The position numbers and the translations under genes were made by a program. The notes beneath the pieces were generated by a model that made no database searches, was not told the origin of the DNA, and worked only from the letters and a program-made list of their open reading frames with translations. Of a DNA stretch of 11,994 nucleotides, positions 1 through 5,820 are shown one piece after another. Position 1 is the first letter of the stretch; every line of letters begins with the position of its first letter. Source of the DNA: Clostridia bacterium (GTDB lineage Bacteria > Bacillota_A > Clostridia > Oscillospirales > CAG-272); the NCBI GenBank assembly GCA_017395725.1, contig JAFQOB010000214.1, positions 1-11,994 on the forward strand. The letters are read 5' to 3'.

Positions 1-486
1 TCCCTTTTCTTCGAGCATTATCTTGTAATACTTGTCATATTCCTTGGCGTATCTGACTATCCCAAGGTTATAGTCAGATGCAAGAATATTGTTTATCGCT
101 CTCCAGGAGTTAGTTTCCTTATAAAAAACCTCGGCATTTGTCGTATCAATATGTTTTGAAAAGTGAGAAAACGCCTCGGAAATATATCCCGAACGGGGAG
201 CTGAAACAGAGAACTTTTGTTTTTGTGCCTTACCGTGCTTATACAAATGCTCAACGGCATCAATCTGGTGCAAAATCTGCTGAGCATAATTCAAAAATTC
301 TCTTCCCTCAATAGTCAGCACCATTCCCTTTGCGGAACGGTCAAATATAGTAATACCAAGGTCGGATTCAAGGTCTTTTATAGCTCGGCTCAAGTTCGGC
401 TGAGCAACAAAAAGCACCTCGGAAGCCTTATTAATAGACCCCGCCTTTGCAACCTCTACTGCATATTTCATATGAAGTATATTCAT
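1..486 (-). CDS. LysR-family transcriptional regulator, 3' part cut by window edge
   Basis: This is the N-terminal 162 residues of a LysR-type regulator; the rest lies beyond position 1. Residues 1-60 form the winged helix-turn-helix typical of the family, with the recognition-helix pattern A-S-E-V-L-F-V-A-Q-P-N-L-S-R-A-I-K-D-L-E followed by G-I-x-I-F-D-R. Residues about 65-90 are the linker helix, and the start of the periplasmic-binding-protein-like effector domain follows. The ATG at 484-486 is chosen because a strong GGGAGGG ribosome binding site lies just upstream and the protein begins where the family does. It starts 34 bases after the stop of the phosphoesterase gene on the same strand, so the two are probably co-transcribed. 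Effector and target genes cannot be told from this fragment. Confidence 0.93.
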   Translation of the reverse strand, partial: MNILHMKYAVEVAKAGSINKASEVLFVAQPNLSRAIKDLESDLGITIFDRSAKGMVLTIEGREFLNYAQQILHQIDAVEHLYKHGKAQKQKFSVSAPRSGYISEAFSHFSKHIDTTNAEVFYKETNSWRAINNILASDYNLGIVRYAKEYDKYYKIMLEEKG

Positions 487-520
487 AAAAACACCCTCCC
501 ATCGACATTTTCACTGTAAA

Positions 521-1063
521 TCAGAGAATAAAACTGTTATATTCTTTTCCCTCAAGGTTTTTCCACGTTAATTTGTCGCCGTCAAGCAACATATATGAAT
601 GTTCTGAGTTCTCTTTCGGGATAGATACAGAGCCCGGATTCAAAATCAATATTCCCTCTTCCTCGTAGCACTTCGGTATATGAATATGACCAAAAAGCAA
701 CACGTCACCCTTTTGCAAGGGGGGAAGATTATCGGGACCGTATTTATGTCCGTGAGTAGCATATATCATTCTGTCTCCTACGGTTATAATACCGTAATCC
801 GCAAGAACAGGGAATTTCAAGACCATTTGGTCAACTTCGGTATCACAGTTGCCTCTAACGCACATTATTCTGTCTTTCATATTGTTCAGAAGATCAATAA
901 CCTTTTTTGGTTCATACCCGACAGGCAAATCATTTCTGGGACCGTGATACAAAACGTCACCGAGAATCAAAAGCTTATCAGCCTTTTCTCTCTCAAAAGC
1001 ACTGAGCAGTTTCTCGCAATAATAAGCCGAACCGTGTATATCCGACGCTATAAGCCATTTCAT
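521..1063 (-). CDS. yfcE: YfcE-type metallophosphoesterase (phosphodiesterase)
   Basis: A 180-residue cytosolic calcineurin-like phosphoesterase of the YfcE/MJ0936 group, close to the E. coli YfcE length of about 184. The dinuclear metal site is complete: D8-x-H10, G35-D36 with H40, G71-N72-C-D74, H104-x-H106 and G125-H126-x-H128, followed by the N-P-G-S segment at 142-145. Family members hydrolyse artificial phosphodiesters; the natural substrate is generally unknown. The start has an AGAGG-type ribosome binding site about nine bases upstream and the protein opens directly into the first beta strand. A good promoter lies upstream (1103-1131) and a LysR gene follows 34 bases downstream. The pairing with LysR might mean joint regulation, but that is inference. 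Confidence 0.92.
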   Translation of the reverse strand: MKWLIASDIHGSAYYCEKLLSAFEREKADKLLILGDVLYHGPRNDLPVGYEPKKVIDLLNNMKDRIMCVRGNCDTEVDQMVLKFPVLADYGIITVGDRMIYATHGHKYGPDNLPPLQKGDVLLFGHIHIPKCYEEEGILILNPGSVSIPKENSEHSYMLLDGDKLTWKNLEGKEYNSFIL

Positions 1064-1102
1064 AATAACCGACCTCTCATTGATATATCATTTAATATAT
1101 AT

Positions 1103-1131
1103 AGTATAACAAACAAGAGTTGTAAAGTCAA
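1103..1131 (-). promoter_or_regulatory. Sigma-A-type promoter for the yfcE-lysR unit
   Basis: On the minus strand TTGACT (1126-1131) and TATACT (1103-1108) are separated by exactly 17 bases, about 40 bases upstream of the yfcE start. The arms AGTTGT (1118-1123) and ACAACT (1131-1136) form a 6-bp inverted repeat with a 7-base spacer over the -35 region. This could be an operator or a weak terminator of the gene upstream. Confidence 0.75.
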
Positions 1132-1156
1132 CAACTTAGTTATAACAAATGCTTTT

Positions 1157-1486
1157 TTAACACAGAACAACAACACATTTCTTATTTTTCTTTTTACAAT
1201 AGTCTATTACGCTCTTTGTTCCCTTTGAATTCCCATTCCAAAAAGCAATTACCTCATCAGCGTAATCCACTATCAACTTATTTCTTACTATCGGGGCACT
1301 TCTTCCGTACTTGTTATATTCCGGAATAAATTCCTTAATAACTATATTTGACTTGTTTGCATATTTCTTTGCACACTTATCAATTCCCTCAGCACCTCCG
1401 GATACTATTTCCGTACAATCAGCCGGTATATATTTTTTCAAATCCTCCACAATTAGATTTCTTGAACCTACTATTGCTACTCTCAT
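1157..1486 (-). CDS. SLOG-superfamily protein (DUF2493/YspA-like)
   Basis: A 109-residue single-domain Rossmann-like protein. It has the SLOG nucleotide-binding signatures: G7-S8-R9 after strand 1, S29-G30-G31-A-x-G34-I-D36 (the DprA/LOG-type phosphate-binding loop), P55-E-Y with Y60-G-R62 and R68-N69, and a final A-D77 ... F82-W83-x-G85-x-S87-x-G89-T90 segment. SLOG proteins bind nucleotides or nucleotide-derived ligands; some are enzymes and some are sensors in stress or anti-phage systems, and DUF2493 members are common on mobile elements. No partner effector is fused here, so the role is unknown. A GAGGAG ribosome binding site sits about eight bases upstream. It is transcribed divergently from the RHH gene at 1600, and AGTATACT-type boxes lie between them. 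Confidence 0.8.
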   Translation of the reverse strand: MRVAIVGSRNLIVEDLKKYIPADCTEIVSGGAEGIDKCAKKYANKSNIVIKEFIPEYNKYGRSAPIVRNKLIVDYADEVIAFWNGNSKGTKSVIDYCKKKNKKCVVVLC

Positions 1487-1509
1487 AAAAAACTCCTCAT
1501 TGAAAAATA

Positions 1510-1570
1510 AAGTATACTTATTTCAAGTATACTCCAAACATTATACCACAAAATAATCTTAAAATATACT
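1510..1570. promoter_or_regulatory. Repeated AGTATACT boxes, probable operator of the RHH/SLOG pair
   Basis: The palindrome AGTATACT occurs at 1511-1518 and 1526-1533, as parts of a 9-bp direct repeat AAGTATACT with a 15-bp period. A one-mismatch copy AATATACT lies at 1563-1570. The second box falls on the expected transcription start of the SLOG gene, and the third abuts the RHH -10 element. Short repeated boxes next to an RHH gene suggest autoregulation; this is inference. Confidence 0.5.
1540..1548 (-). promoter_or_regulatory. Extended -10 promoter of the SLOG gene
   Basis: On the minus strand TGGTATAAT is a perfect extended -10 element (TGn plus TATAAT), 54 bases upstream of the SLOG start codon. 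No good -35 is visible (TATATT at 17 bases), which fits an extended -10 promoter or one depending on a regulator. Confidence 0.55.
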
Positions 1571-1576
1571 TATAAT
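1571..1576 (+). promoter_or_regulatory. -10 element of the RHH gene
   Basis: A perfect TATAAT lies 23 bases before the RHH start codon at 1600. The -35 region is poor, so initiation may be weak or regulated. It directly follows the third AATATACT box. Confidence 0.45.
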
Positions 1577-1599
1577 AAGATTTTTTGTGGAGTAAAACA

Positions 1600-1791
1600 A
1601 TGAGAAATAAAAATAACAAACATTTAGGAATCGAGATTGACCCCGAATTACACTATAAATTACATTATATTTCAAAATATGAAGGTCGTTCAGCAAACGG
1701 GCAAATCCTTTATCTTATCAGAAAATGCATAAAAGAATTTGAAACCAAAGAAGGTTCAATCGAGGTAAAGCTTGATACTGACACAAAATAA
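1600..1791 (+). CDS. Arc-like ribbon-helix-helix DNA-binding protein
   Basis: A 63-residue protein with the Arc/MetJ-type ribbon-helix-helix fold. A short beta strand at 8-13 (H-L-G-I-E-I-D) is followed by helix A at 14-27 (P-E-L-H-Y-K-L-H-Y-I-S) and then the turn E-G-R-S-A-N-G-Q. Helix B runs to about 47 (I-L-Y-L-I-R-K-C-I-K-E-F). Such proteins dimerise and place the paired strand in the DNA major groove, usually as repressors. The ATG at 1600 is chosen because GTGGAG lies eight bases upstream; an earlier in-frame TTG at 1585 would overlap that ribosome binding site. The short C-terminal tail (E-G-S-I-E-V-K-L-D-T-D-T-K) is acidic. It is divergent from the SLOG gene, which is its likely regulatory target along with itself (inference). 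Confidence 0.85.
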   Translation: MRNKNNKHLGIEIDPELHYKLHYISKYEGRSANGQILYLIRKCIKEFETKEGSIEVKLDTDTK

Positions 1792-1833
1792 AACTGCCTT
1801 TCAAAGCAAAAAACGTAATATTATTTATTCATT

Positions 1834-1867
1834 AAAAAAATCCCGATTTTTTCAATCGGGATTTTTT
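1834..1867. terminator. Bidirectional rho-independent terminator
   Basis: A stem with arms AATCCCGATT (1839-1848) and AATCGGGATT (1854-1863) and a 5-base loop is flanked by an A tract on the left and a T tract on the right. It can end both the RHH transcript (plus) and the thioesterase transcript (minus), whose stop codon is at 1870. Confidence 0.85.
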
Positions 1868-1869
1868 AT

Positions 1870-2592
1870 TTATCTTCTGTCGGTCATAATCAGACTTTCG
1901 GAATTGACTTTTCCGTCATCTCTTACCGTTCTGAAATAATAACCGTCTTCGTCCTCGCCGCGATATATCTTTACCGTAGCACCCAAAGGAGCCTCTGCCT
2001 GATAATTTATAATCGCCGTAATAACTCTGTTATTCTTACAGTTAGGCAAATAATCGCAATACACATCAAGATAATTGGTATTATTCATATGCATATTTAC
2101 GTCGGTATCGCTGTAGTTTACCGAGTACTCACCGATAAGTCCAAGCTCAACTTCAGCAGGGATTCTGAATCTTGCCGGCATATCAAGCTCAAGCATATTG
2201 GGTTCGGCATCAAATCCAAACTCAACATCGCTTACTCGGCACAGCCTCTTTGTCTCTATATCGACAAGGGCGAACACCGCAACCATTTCCGCAACCAAAT
2301 CTTCGTCTCTGAACACTCTTGAACAACGGTAAAAACTTACCCCTTTGCTCTCAACCGCCCATGTCTCAACACGTATTTCATCAAATGCGTAGAGCTCCCT
2401 GTAAAAGCTGAGGTTTATTTTACTAAGAATGAATGCTTTGTTATCAGCTCTGAGCTCATCATTTGACGGGCCGTATTTCTTCATTTGAAGATTTGCTGTT
2501 TCGTGCATATAACGAAGTATCTCCGACGGTCTTACCACGCCGTTGAAATCACAGTTGTGGCTGCTAATTCTATAGTTTTCCGTGTAGATCAT
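1870..2592 (-). CDS. Acyl-ACP thioesterase (double hotdog)
   Basis: A 240-residue bacterial acyl-ACP thioesterase of the FatA/FatB-like family, which hydrolyses acyl-ACP and releases free fatty acids in the cytosol. It is built of two hotdog domains: residues about 1-125 carry the N-terminal repeat (D15-F-N-G-V-V-R-P-S start and the long helix M29-H-E-T-A), and 150-240 the C-terminal repeat. The catalytic segment D162-x-D164-x-N166-x-H168-x-N170-x-x-N-Y-L-D is present, with a candidate acidic residue in Y-Q-A-E-A-P near 200. The start fits the family, but the ribosome binding site is weak. The gene lies 27 bases after the aldolase stop, so it is probably read from the fba promoter. Chain-length preference cannot be deduced. 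Confidence 0.9.
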   Translation of the reverse strand: MIYTENYRISSHNCDFNGVVRPSEILRYMHETANLQMKKYGPSNDELRADNKAFILSKINLSFYRELYAFDEIRVETWAVESKGVSFYRCSRVFRDEDLVAEMVAVFALVDIETKRLCRVSDVEFGFDAEPNMLELDMPARFRIPAEVELGLIGEYSVNYSDTDVNMHMNNTNYLDVYCDYLPNCKNNRVITAIINYQAEAPLGATVKIYRGEDEDGYYFRTVRDDGKVNSESLIMTDRR

Positions 2593-2619
2593 AAACCAAA
2601 ATCCGCACCAAAGGTTTAA

Positions 2620-3585
2620 TTACATTTTGCCGTTGGAACCGAGAACGTTTACGATCTTATGAGCAACCATCTTGCGAACTTCTTCTCTACCAACCTTAAG
2701 ATATTCTCTGGGGTCGAATGCAGAGGGATTTTCAGCAAATACTCTACGGATACCTGCTGTCATAGCAAGTCTGATGTCAGAGTCGATGTTGATCTTACAT
2801 ACTGCCATACCTGCAGCTTTTCTAAGCTGTTCTTCGGGAATACCGATAGCGTCAGGCATCTTTCCGCCCTTTTCGTTGATTTCCTTAACTGCTTCCTGAG
2901 ATACGGAAGAAGCACCGTGAAGAACAATCGGGAATCCGGGAAGTCTCTTTTCAACTTCTTCAAGAATGTCAAAACGAAGAGGTGGGGGAACAAGGATACC
3001 CTTTTCGTTTCTTGTGCACTGTGCGGGTGTGAACTTATATGCACCGTGACTTGTACCGATTGCAATTGCAAGTGAGTCAACGCCTGTACGGCTAACGAAC
3101 TCTTCAACTTCTTCGGGACGTGTATATGAAGAATCTTCTGCAGATACCTTAACGTCATCTTCAACGCCTGCAAGTCTTCCAAGCTCACCTTCAACAACGC
3201 AACCACGTTCGTGAGCATATTCAACTACTTTCTTTGTAACAGCGATATTGTCCTCAAAGGAATGATGAGAACCGTCAATCATAACTGATGTAAAGCCGCC
3301 GTCAATACAAGCCTTACAAATTTCAAAATCTGCGCCGTGATCAAGGTGAAGAGCAATGTCAACGCCTGTATCCTTGATAGCAGCCTGAGCCAAAGCCATA
3401 AGATATTCGTGCTTAGCGTACTTTCTTGCGCCTGCAGATACCTGAAGAACTACGGGAGAATTGAGCTCCTGTGCTGCCTCTGTAATAGCCTGAACAATTT
3501 CCATATTGTTGATGTTAAATGCGCCGATAGCGTAGCCGCCTTCGTATGCCTTTTTAAACATCTCTTTTGTTGTAACTAATGCCAT
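2620..3585 (-). CDS. fba: Class II fructose-1,6-bisphosphate aldolase
   Basis: A 321-residue zinc-dependent aldolase that cleaves fructose 1,6-bisphosphate to dihydroxyacetone phosphate and glyceraldehyde 3-phosphate in glycolysis, and runs in reverse in gluconeogenesis. Class II marks are clear: L-H-L-D82-H83-G with the catalytic aspartate and a zinc histidine, D104-G-S-H-H, E132-x-E134, G-T-S-H180-G-A-Y, V-L-H223-G-A-S-S-V-S, and K-I-N-I-D-S-D-I-R near the C-terminus for phosphate binding. A perfect AAGGAG lies upstream and the protein starts with M-A-L-V-T-T as in relatives. Codon use is more biased than in the neighbouring small genes, fitting high expression. A tagatose-bisphosphate aldolase is the main alternative, but no such sugar pathway is nearby. 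Confidence 0.94.
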   Translation of the reverse strand: MALVTTKEMFKKAYEGGYAIGAFNINNMEIVQAITEAAQELNSPVVLQVSAGARKYAKHEYLMALAQAAIKDTGVDIALHLDHGADFEICKACIDGGFTSVMIDGSHHSFEDNIAVTKKVVEYAHERGCVVEGELGRLAGVEDDVKVSAEDSSYTRPEEVEEFVSRTGVDSLAIAIGTSHGAYKFTPAQCTRNEKGILVPPPLRFDILEEVEKRLPGFPIVLHGASSVSQEAVKEINEKGGKMPDAIGIPEEQLRKAAGMAVCKINIDSDIRLAMTAGIRRVFAENPSAFDPREYLKVGREEVRKMVAHKIVNVLGSNGKM

Positions 3586-3636
3586 GATTTACACTCCTTA
3601 TATTTATAAATATAGTATTTATTTCCTATCCAATCT

Positions 3637-3665
3637 ATTTTAGCCCAAAATCCTCTCTAAATCAA
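3637..3665 (-). promoter_or_regulatory. Promoter of the fba-thioesterase unit
   Basis: On the minus strand TTGATT (3660-3665) and TAAAAT (3637-3642) are 17 bases apart, giving a leader of about 45 bases before the aldolase ATG. The rest of the interval 3666-3773 is AT-rich; I see no clear terminator for the upstream DUF6809-like gene in it. Confidence 0.65.
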
Positions 3666-3773
3666 GTACTTTACAAACATTTACACAAAAATTTGTTATT
3701 TTTTTACATAATGGGGGTTATAAAAGCACACAGATTAGTTAAACAAATAATCACCTATAAATATTTAGTAGCC

Positions 3774-4058
3774 TTAATCGGACATTTCATCAGAATACAA
3801 CAAAGCTTCGGCTGTTATTCTCATTCCAATACTAAAACCCTCGCAGAACGCTTCATCTAAACTTTGACGGTTCATCTCTTCCAAATATTCTATGTACTCT
3901 CCATAGACTTTCTTTTGATTGTCATCAAGAATAGCCTCAAGCTTTTCTCTGCTTCGAAACATATTTCTTTCAGACACTCTTAATTTTCTGTTATTCACAC
4001 CAAAATTTGATTCAAGTTCAAAATCATCTTTCCAAATCTTTTCAATTATTTTTGTCAT
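3774..4058 (-). CDS. Small DUF6809-like protein
   Basis: A 94-residue soluble, charged and mostly helical protein of unknown function. The C-terminal pattern F71-x-x-G74-F75-x-x-G78-M-R80 followed by a hydrophobic helix (I-T-A-E-A-L-L) resembles the F-x-x-G-F-x-L-G motif I associate with DUF6809 proteins of Clostridia; this assignment is tentative. The ATG at 4058 is preferred over the one at 4064, because the GAGGAG ribosome binding site is eight bases before the former and only two before the latter. The gene is transcribed from a perfect-consensus promoter covered by two palindromes, and is divergent from a small Xre repressor. Together they look like a compact, tightly repressed accessory module. 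The AT-rich composition also fits acquired DNA. Confidence 0.7.
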   Translation of the reverse strand: MTKIIEKIWKDDFELESNFGVNNRKLRVSERNMFRSREKLEAILDDNQKKVYGEYIEYLEEMNRQSLDEAFCEGFSIGMRITAEALLYSDEMSD

Positions 4059-4093
4059 ATACATTTCTCCTCAATTAAAATGATTACAAAGGT

Positions 4094-4122
4094 ATTATAA
4101 CACCAAGTGGTGTTATTGTCAA
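4094..4122 (-). promoter_or_regulatory. Perfect-consensus promoter of the DUF6809-like gene
   Basis: On the minus strand TTGACA (4117-4122) and TATAAT (4094-4099) are separated by exactly 17 bases, the full sigma-A consensus. The first palindrome fills the spacer and touches the -10; the second overlaps the -35. Such a promoter would be very strong unless repressed. Confidence 0.88.
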
Positions 4123-4136
4123 CACCAAACGGTGTT
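4099..4136. promoter_or_regulatory. Tandem 16-bp palindromic operators for the Xre repressor
   Basis: AACACCAAGTGGTGTT (4099-4114) and AACACCAAACGGTGTT (4121-4136) share identical 6-bp arms around a 4-base centre. They are 22 bp apart centre to centre, about two helical turns. They lie between the DUF6809-like gene and the Xre gene and overlap promoter elements, the arrangement expected for cooperative repressor binding. Assignment to the adjacent Xre protein is inference. Confidence 0.78.
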
Positions 4137-4179
4137 TTGGGTGTATTATATCTTTGGAAAGATTATGGAGGTAAAGATA

Positions 4180-4389
4180 ATGAATAATTATCCTCGTATT
4201 AAAGATTTGAGAGAAGATTTTGACAAAACCCAAAAAGAAATTGCCCAATTTTTGAAAATGCAACCTACAGTATATCAAAGATACGAAAGAGGAGAGAGAG
4301 AAATACCTCTTTGGGCTGCAATCAAATTAGCTCGATACTATAAAGTATCCCTTGACTATCTCGTAGGTAATTCAAACAATAAAAACTAA
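4180..4389 (+). CDS. Xre/Cro-type helix-turn-helix repressor
   Basis: A 69-residue stand-alone HTH_3 protein. Residues 5-62 form the five-helix Cro/CI fold: R-I-K-D-L-R-E-D at the start, helix-turn-helix T17-Q-K-E-I-A-Q-F ... T-V-Y-Q-R-Y-E-R-G-E-R-E-I-P, and the last helix L-A-R-Y-Y-K-V-S-L-D-Y-L-V-G. The ATG at 4180 is chosen since TGGAGGT lies seven bases upstream; the earlier GTG at 4132 would lie inside the second operator. No sensor domain follows, so it probably acts as a simple dimeric repressor of itself and the divergent gene. The start-proximal -10 may be TATTAT at 4144-4149, without a clear -35. Confidence 0.92.
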   Translation: MNNYPRIKDLREDFDKTQKEIAQFLKMQPTVYQRYERGEREIPLWAAIKLARYYKVSLDYLVGNSNNKN

Positions 4390-4401
4390 AACAATAGAAG
4401 G

Positions 4402-4447
4402 GGCTGTCTCAAAAGCCATTTTTTTGCTAATGAGACAGCCACTTTTT
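4402..4447 (+). terminator. Terminator of the Xre gene
   Basis: Arms GGCTGTCTCA (4402-4411) and TGAGACAGCC (4431-4440) form a perfect 10-bp stem with a 19-base loop, followed by a T tract. On the minus strand the T tract is poor, so it mainly serves the plus strand. It lies between the convergent Xre gene and the 107-residue gene. Confidence 0.8.
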
Positions 4448-4449
4448 TA

Positions 4450-4773
4450 TTACTTTTCTTCTTTTCCGTTCAAGCGGTCGAGCCAGATAAGACCTATATC
4501 CATAGCATCAAAGAGACCGTTTCTGTCAAACTGCTTTACCACTCTTTCGTGGGGGGGCTTTGACGTATCGGTGCTGAGTACCTGCAATATAATCTTGTCG
4601 GGTACTTCAACCTCATTTCCCTTTTCGTCTTTTACAGTCTTGTTGCTCAAAACCATCATAAACAATACGTATTTATCGGACATACTTCCGTAACAGAAGG
4701 TATTTCCCTCTCTGAGAAGGGGTTTTCCTCTGAACATAAGATTCTGTCCTTCAACAAACTTTGCTTCTGCCAT
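4450..4773 (-). CDS. Conserved-looking hypothetical protein, 107 residues
   Basis: I do not recognise a characterised family. The protein is soluble with no signal peptide or membrane segment. Residues 11-40 alternate short strands and charged turns (M-F-R-G-K-P-L-L-R ... F-C-Y-G-S-M-S-D-K-Y-V-L-F-M-M-V-L). After a G-N-E-V-E-V-P-D-K turn comes a strand I-I-L-Q-V-L-S-T-D, then P-P-H-E-R, and a helical C-terminus with L-F-D-A-M-D-I-G-L-I-W-L-D-R. This suggests a small beta-rich domain capped by a helix. A strong GAGGAGG ribosome binding site and a near-consensus promoter argue that it is a real, well-expressed gene. It stands alone as a single-gene unit between convergent Xre and the tmcAL operon, so context gives no function. 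Confidence 0.8.
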   Translation of the reverse strand: MAEAKFVEGQNLMFRGKPLLREGNTFCYGSMSDKYVLFMMVLSNKTVKDEKGNEVEVPDKIILQVLSTDTSKPPHERVVKQFDRNGLFDAMDIGLIWLDRLNGKEEK

Positions 4774-4817
4774 ATATTTTCGCCTCCTCGGACATTTACA
4801 TAATCATTAATACATAT

Positions 4818-4846
4818 ATAATACTACAAAATAACCGTTATGTCAA
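4818..4846 (-). promoter_or_regulatory. Strong promoter of the 107-residue gene
   Basis: On the minus strand TTGACA (4841-4846) and TATTAT (4818-4823) are 17 bases apart, giving a leader of roughly 38 bases. It starts just after the end of the DUF4380 gene, so this gene is independent of that operon. Confidence 0.8.
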
Positions 4847-4859
4847 GAATATGCCAAAA

Positions 4860-5792
4860 TCAACCAAACGCCTTTTTCATTGCTCTGTCGATTTCATCTT
4901 CGTTAAGTGTAGGCTTGACGTCGCAAGGAACAACCGACCAAACCTCTGTGTGAGTTACGGTCTTTCCGGGAAGAATGTTACCTATATGACCGAGGGACTC
5001 AATTTCAAGTATAGCCTTATTGGTATATATTTCACTTGAAACGTTAAAGTCGGGATATTCTCCCTTGCTGTAATCGGAATTGTAGCTTATGGACATAGCC
5101 TGTCCCTTATTGAAGCAATAAAGCTTTCCTTCGTAGTTCGTATAACCTATCTTTGCGGGAACCTGTGTATCTGCAGGGTCTTGCTGTATAGCAATATACT
5201 TTTCACCAAGCAAAATTCTCTCGTCGTTCATTTTTGTATATGGCCAGAAAACAATCTGTCTGTCAGGCAAAAGCGCAGTATGTCTTTCGGGCTGTTTGAG
5301 AACGGCTATACCGTTAATGTCGGTTACGGTTATTCCCCATATACCCTTTTTCACAGTCTCTTTTCCAATATTTTTCAAATAATGGTCAACTCTTATGGTA
5401 TTATCATCACCCATAGTAACAAGAATCTGCTCTTGCATTTCGGTTACTTTCTGGGGAGGCGGTGTAAGAAGAACCTTAACCTTACCGTCAATATTTTCAA
5501 CACTGTACTCCACAGGCTCGTCGTCGGGATAATATGTTTTAGGCATTTCCTCGGGGCTTATCCACATTCTGTGTCCACCGTAAGTACGCCACTTTTTACC
5601 CTCACCGAATACAGAGGATACGTCTACAAATCTTTCAAGCTCATTGTCGTTAAACAACAGGTTTTCGCATCCGCTTGCATTAAATTTTATAATTCTCGGA
5701 CCAACGTCAAGAGTAACGTATGCCTCAACCTTGCCGTTATCCAATCTCAAGCATTTACCAAACTTCTTAAAGTTTACAACCTCAGTAATCAT
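4860..5792 (-). CDS. DUF4380-like protein with galactose-mutarotase-type fold
   Basis: A 310-residue cytosolic protein resembling DUF4380 proteins, which are predicted beta-sandwiches related to aldose 1-epimerases. Supporting marks are an early strand pair ending in D-V-G-P-R33-I, the G72-G73-H74-R-M-W-I-S-P80-E-E segment that corresponds to the G-G-H-x-W-x-x-P-E signature, and a late H-T-E-V-W strand typical of the fold. No signal peptide is seen. The reaction is unknown; sugar binding or epimerisation is inference from the fold. The start has AAGGAGAG nine bases upstream. It follows tmcAL by only 28 bases on the same strand and is probably co-transcribed with it. Confidence 0.78.
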   Translation of the reverse strand: MITEVVNFKKFGKCLRLDNGKVEAYVTLDVGPRIIKFNASGCENLLFNDNELERFVDVSSVFGEGKKWRTYGGHRMWISPEEMPKTYYPDDEPVEYSVENIDGKVKVLLTPPPQKVTEMQEQILVTMGDDNTIRVDHYLKNIGKETVKKGIWGITVTDINGIAVLKQPERHTALLPDRQIVFWPYTKMNDERILLGEKYIAIQQDPADTQVPAKIGYTNYEGKLYCFNKGQAMSISYNSDYSKGEYPDFNVSSEIYTNKAILEIESLGHIGNILPGKTVTHTEVWSVVPCDVKPTLNEDEIDRAMKKAFG

Positions 5793-5820
5793 AAACAGTC
5801 TCTCCTTTGTATGTTAAACT

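Noticed and set aside
4132..4179. GTG start at 4132 for the Xre gene
   Set aside because: It lies inside the second operator, and TGGAGGT is ideally placed for the ATG at 4180.
4402..4440. GGCTGTCTCA-type arms reminiscent of insertion-sequence ends in Firmicutes
   Set aside because: The arms are only 29 bp apart start to start, no transposase or target duplication is visible, and a T tract follows, so a terminator is the simpler reading.
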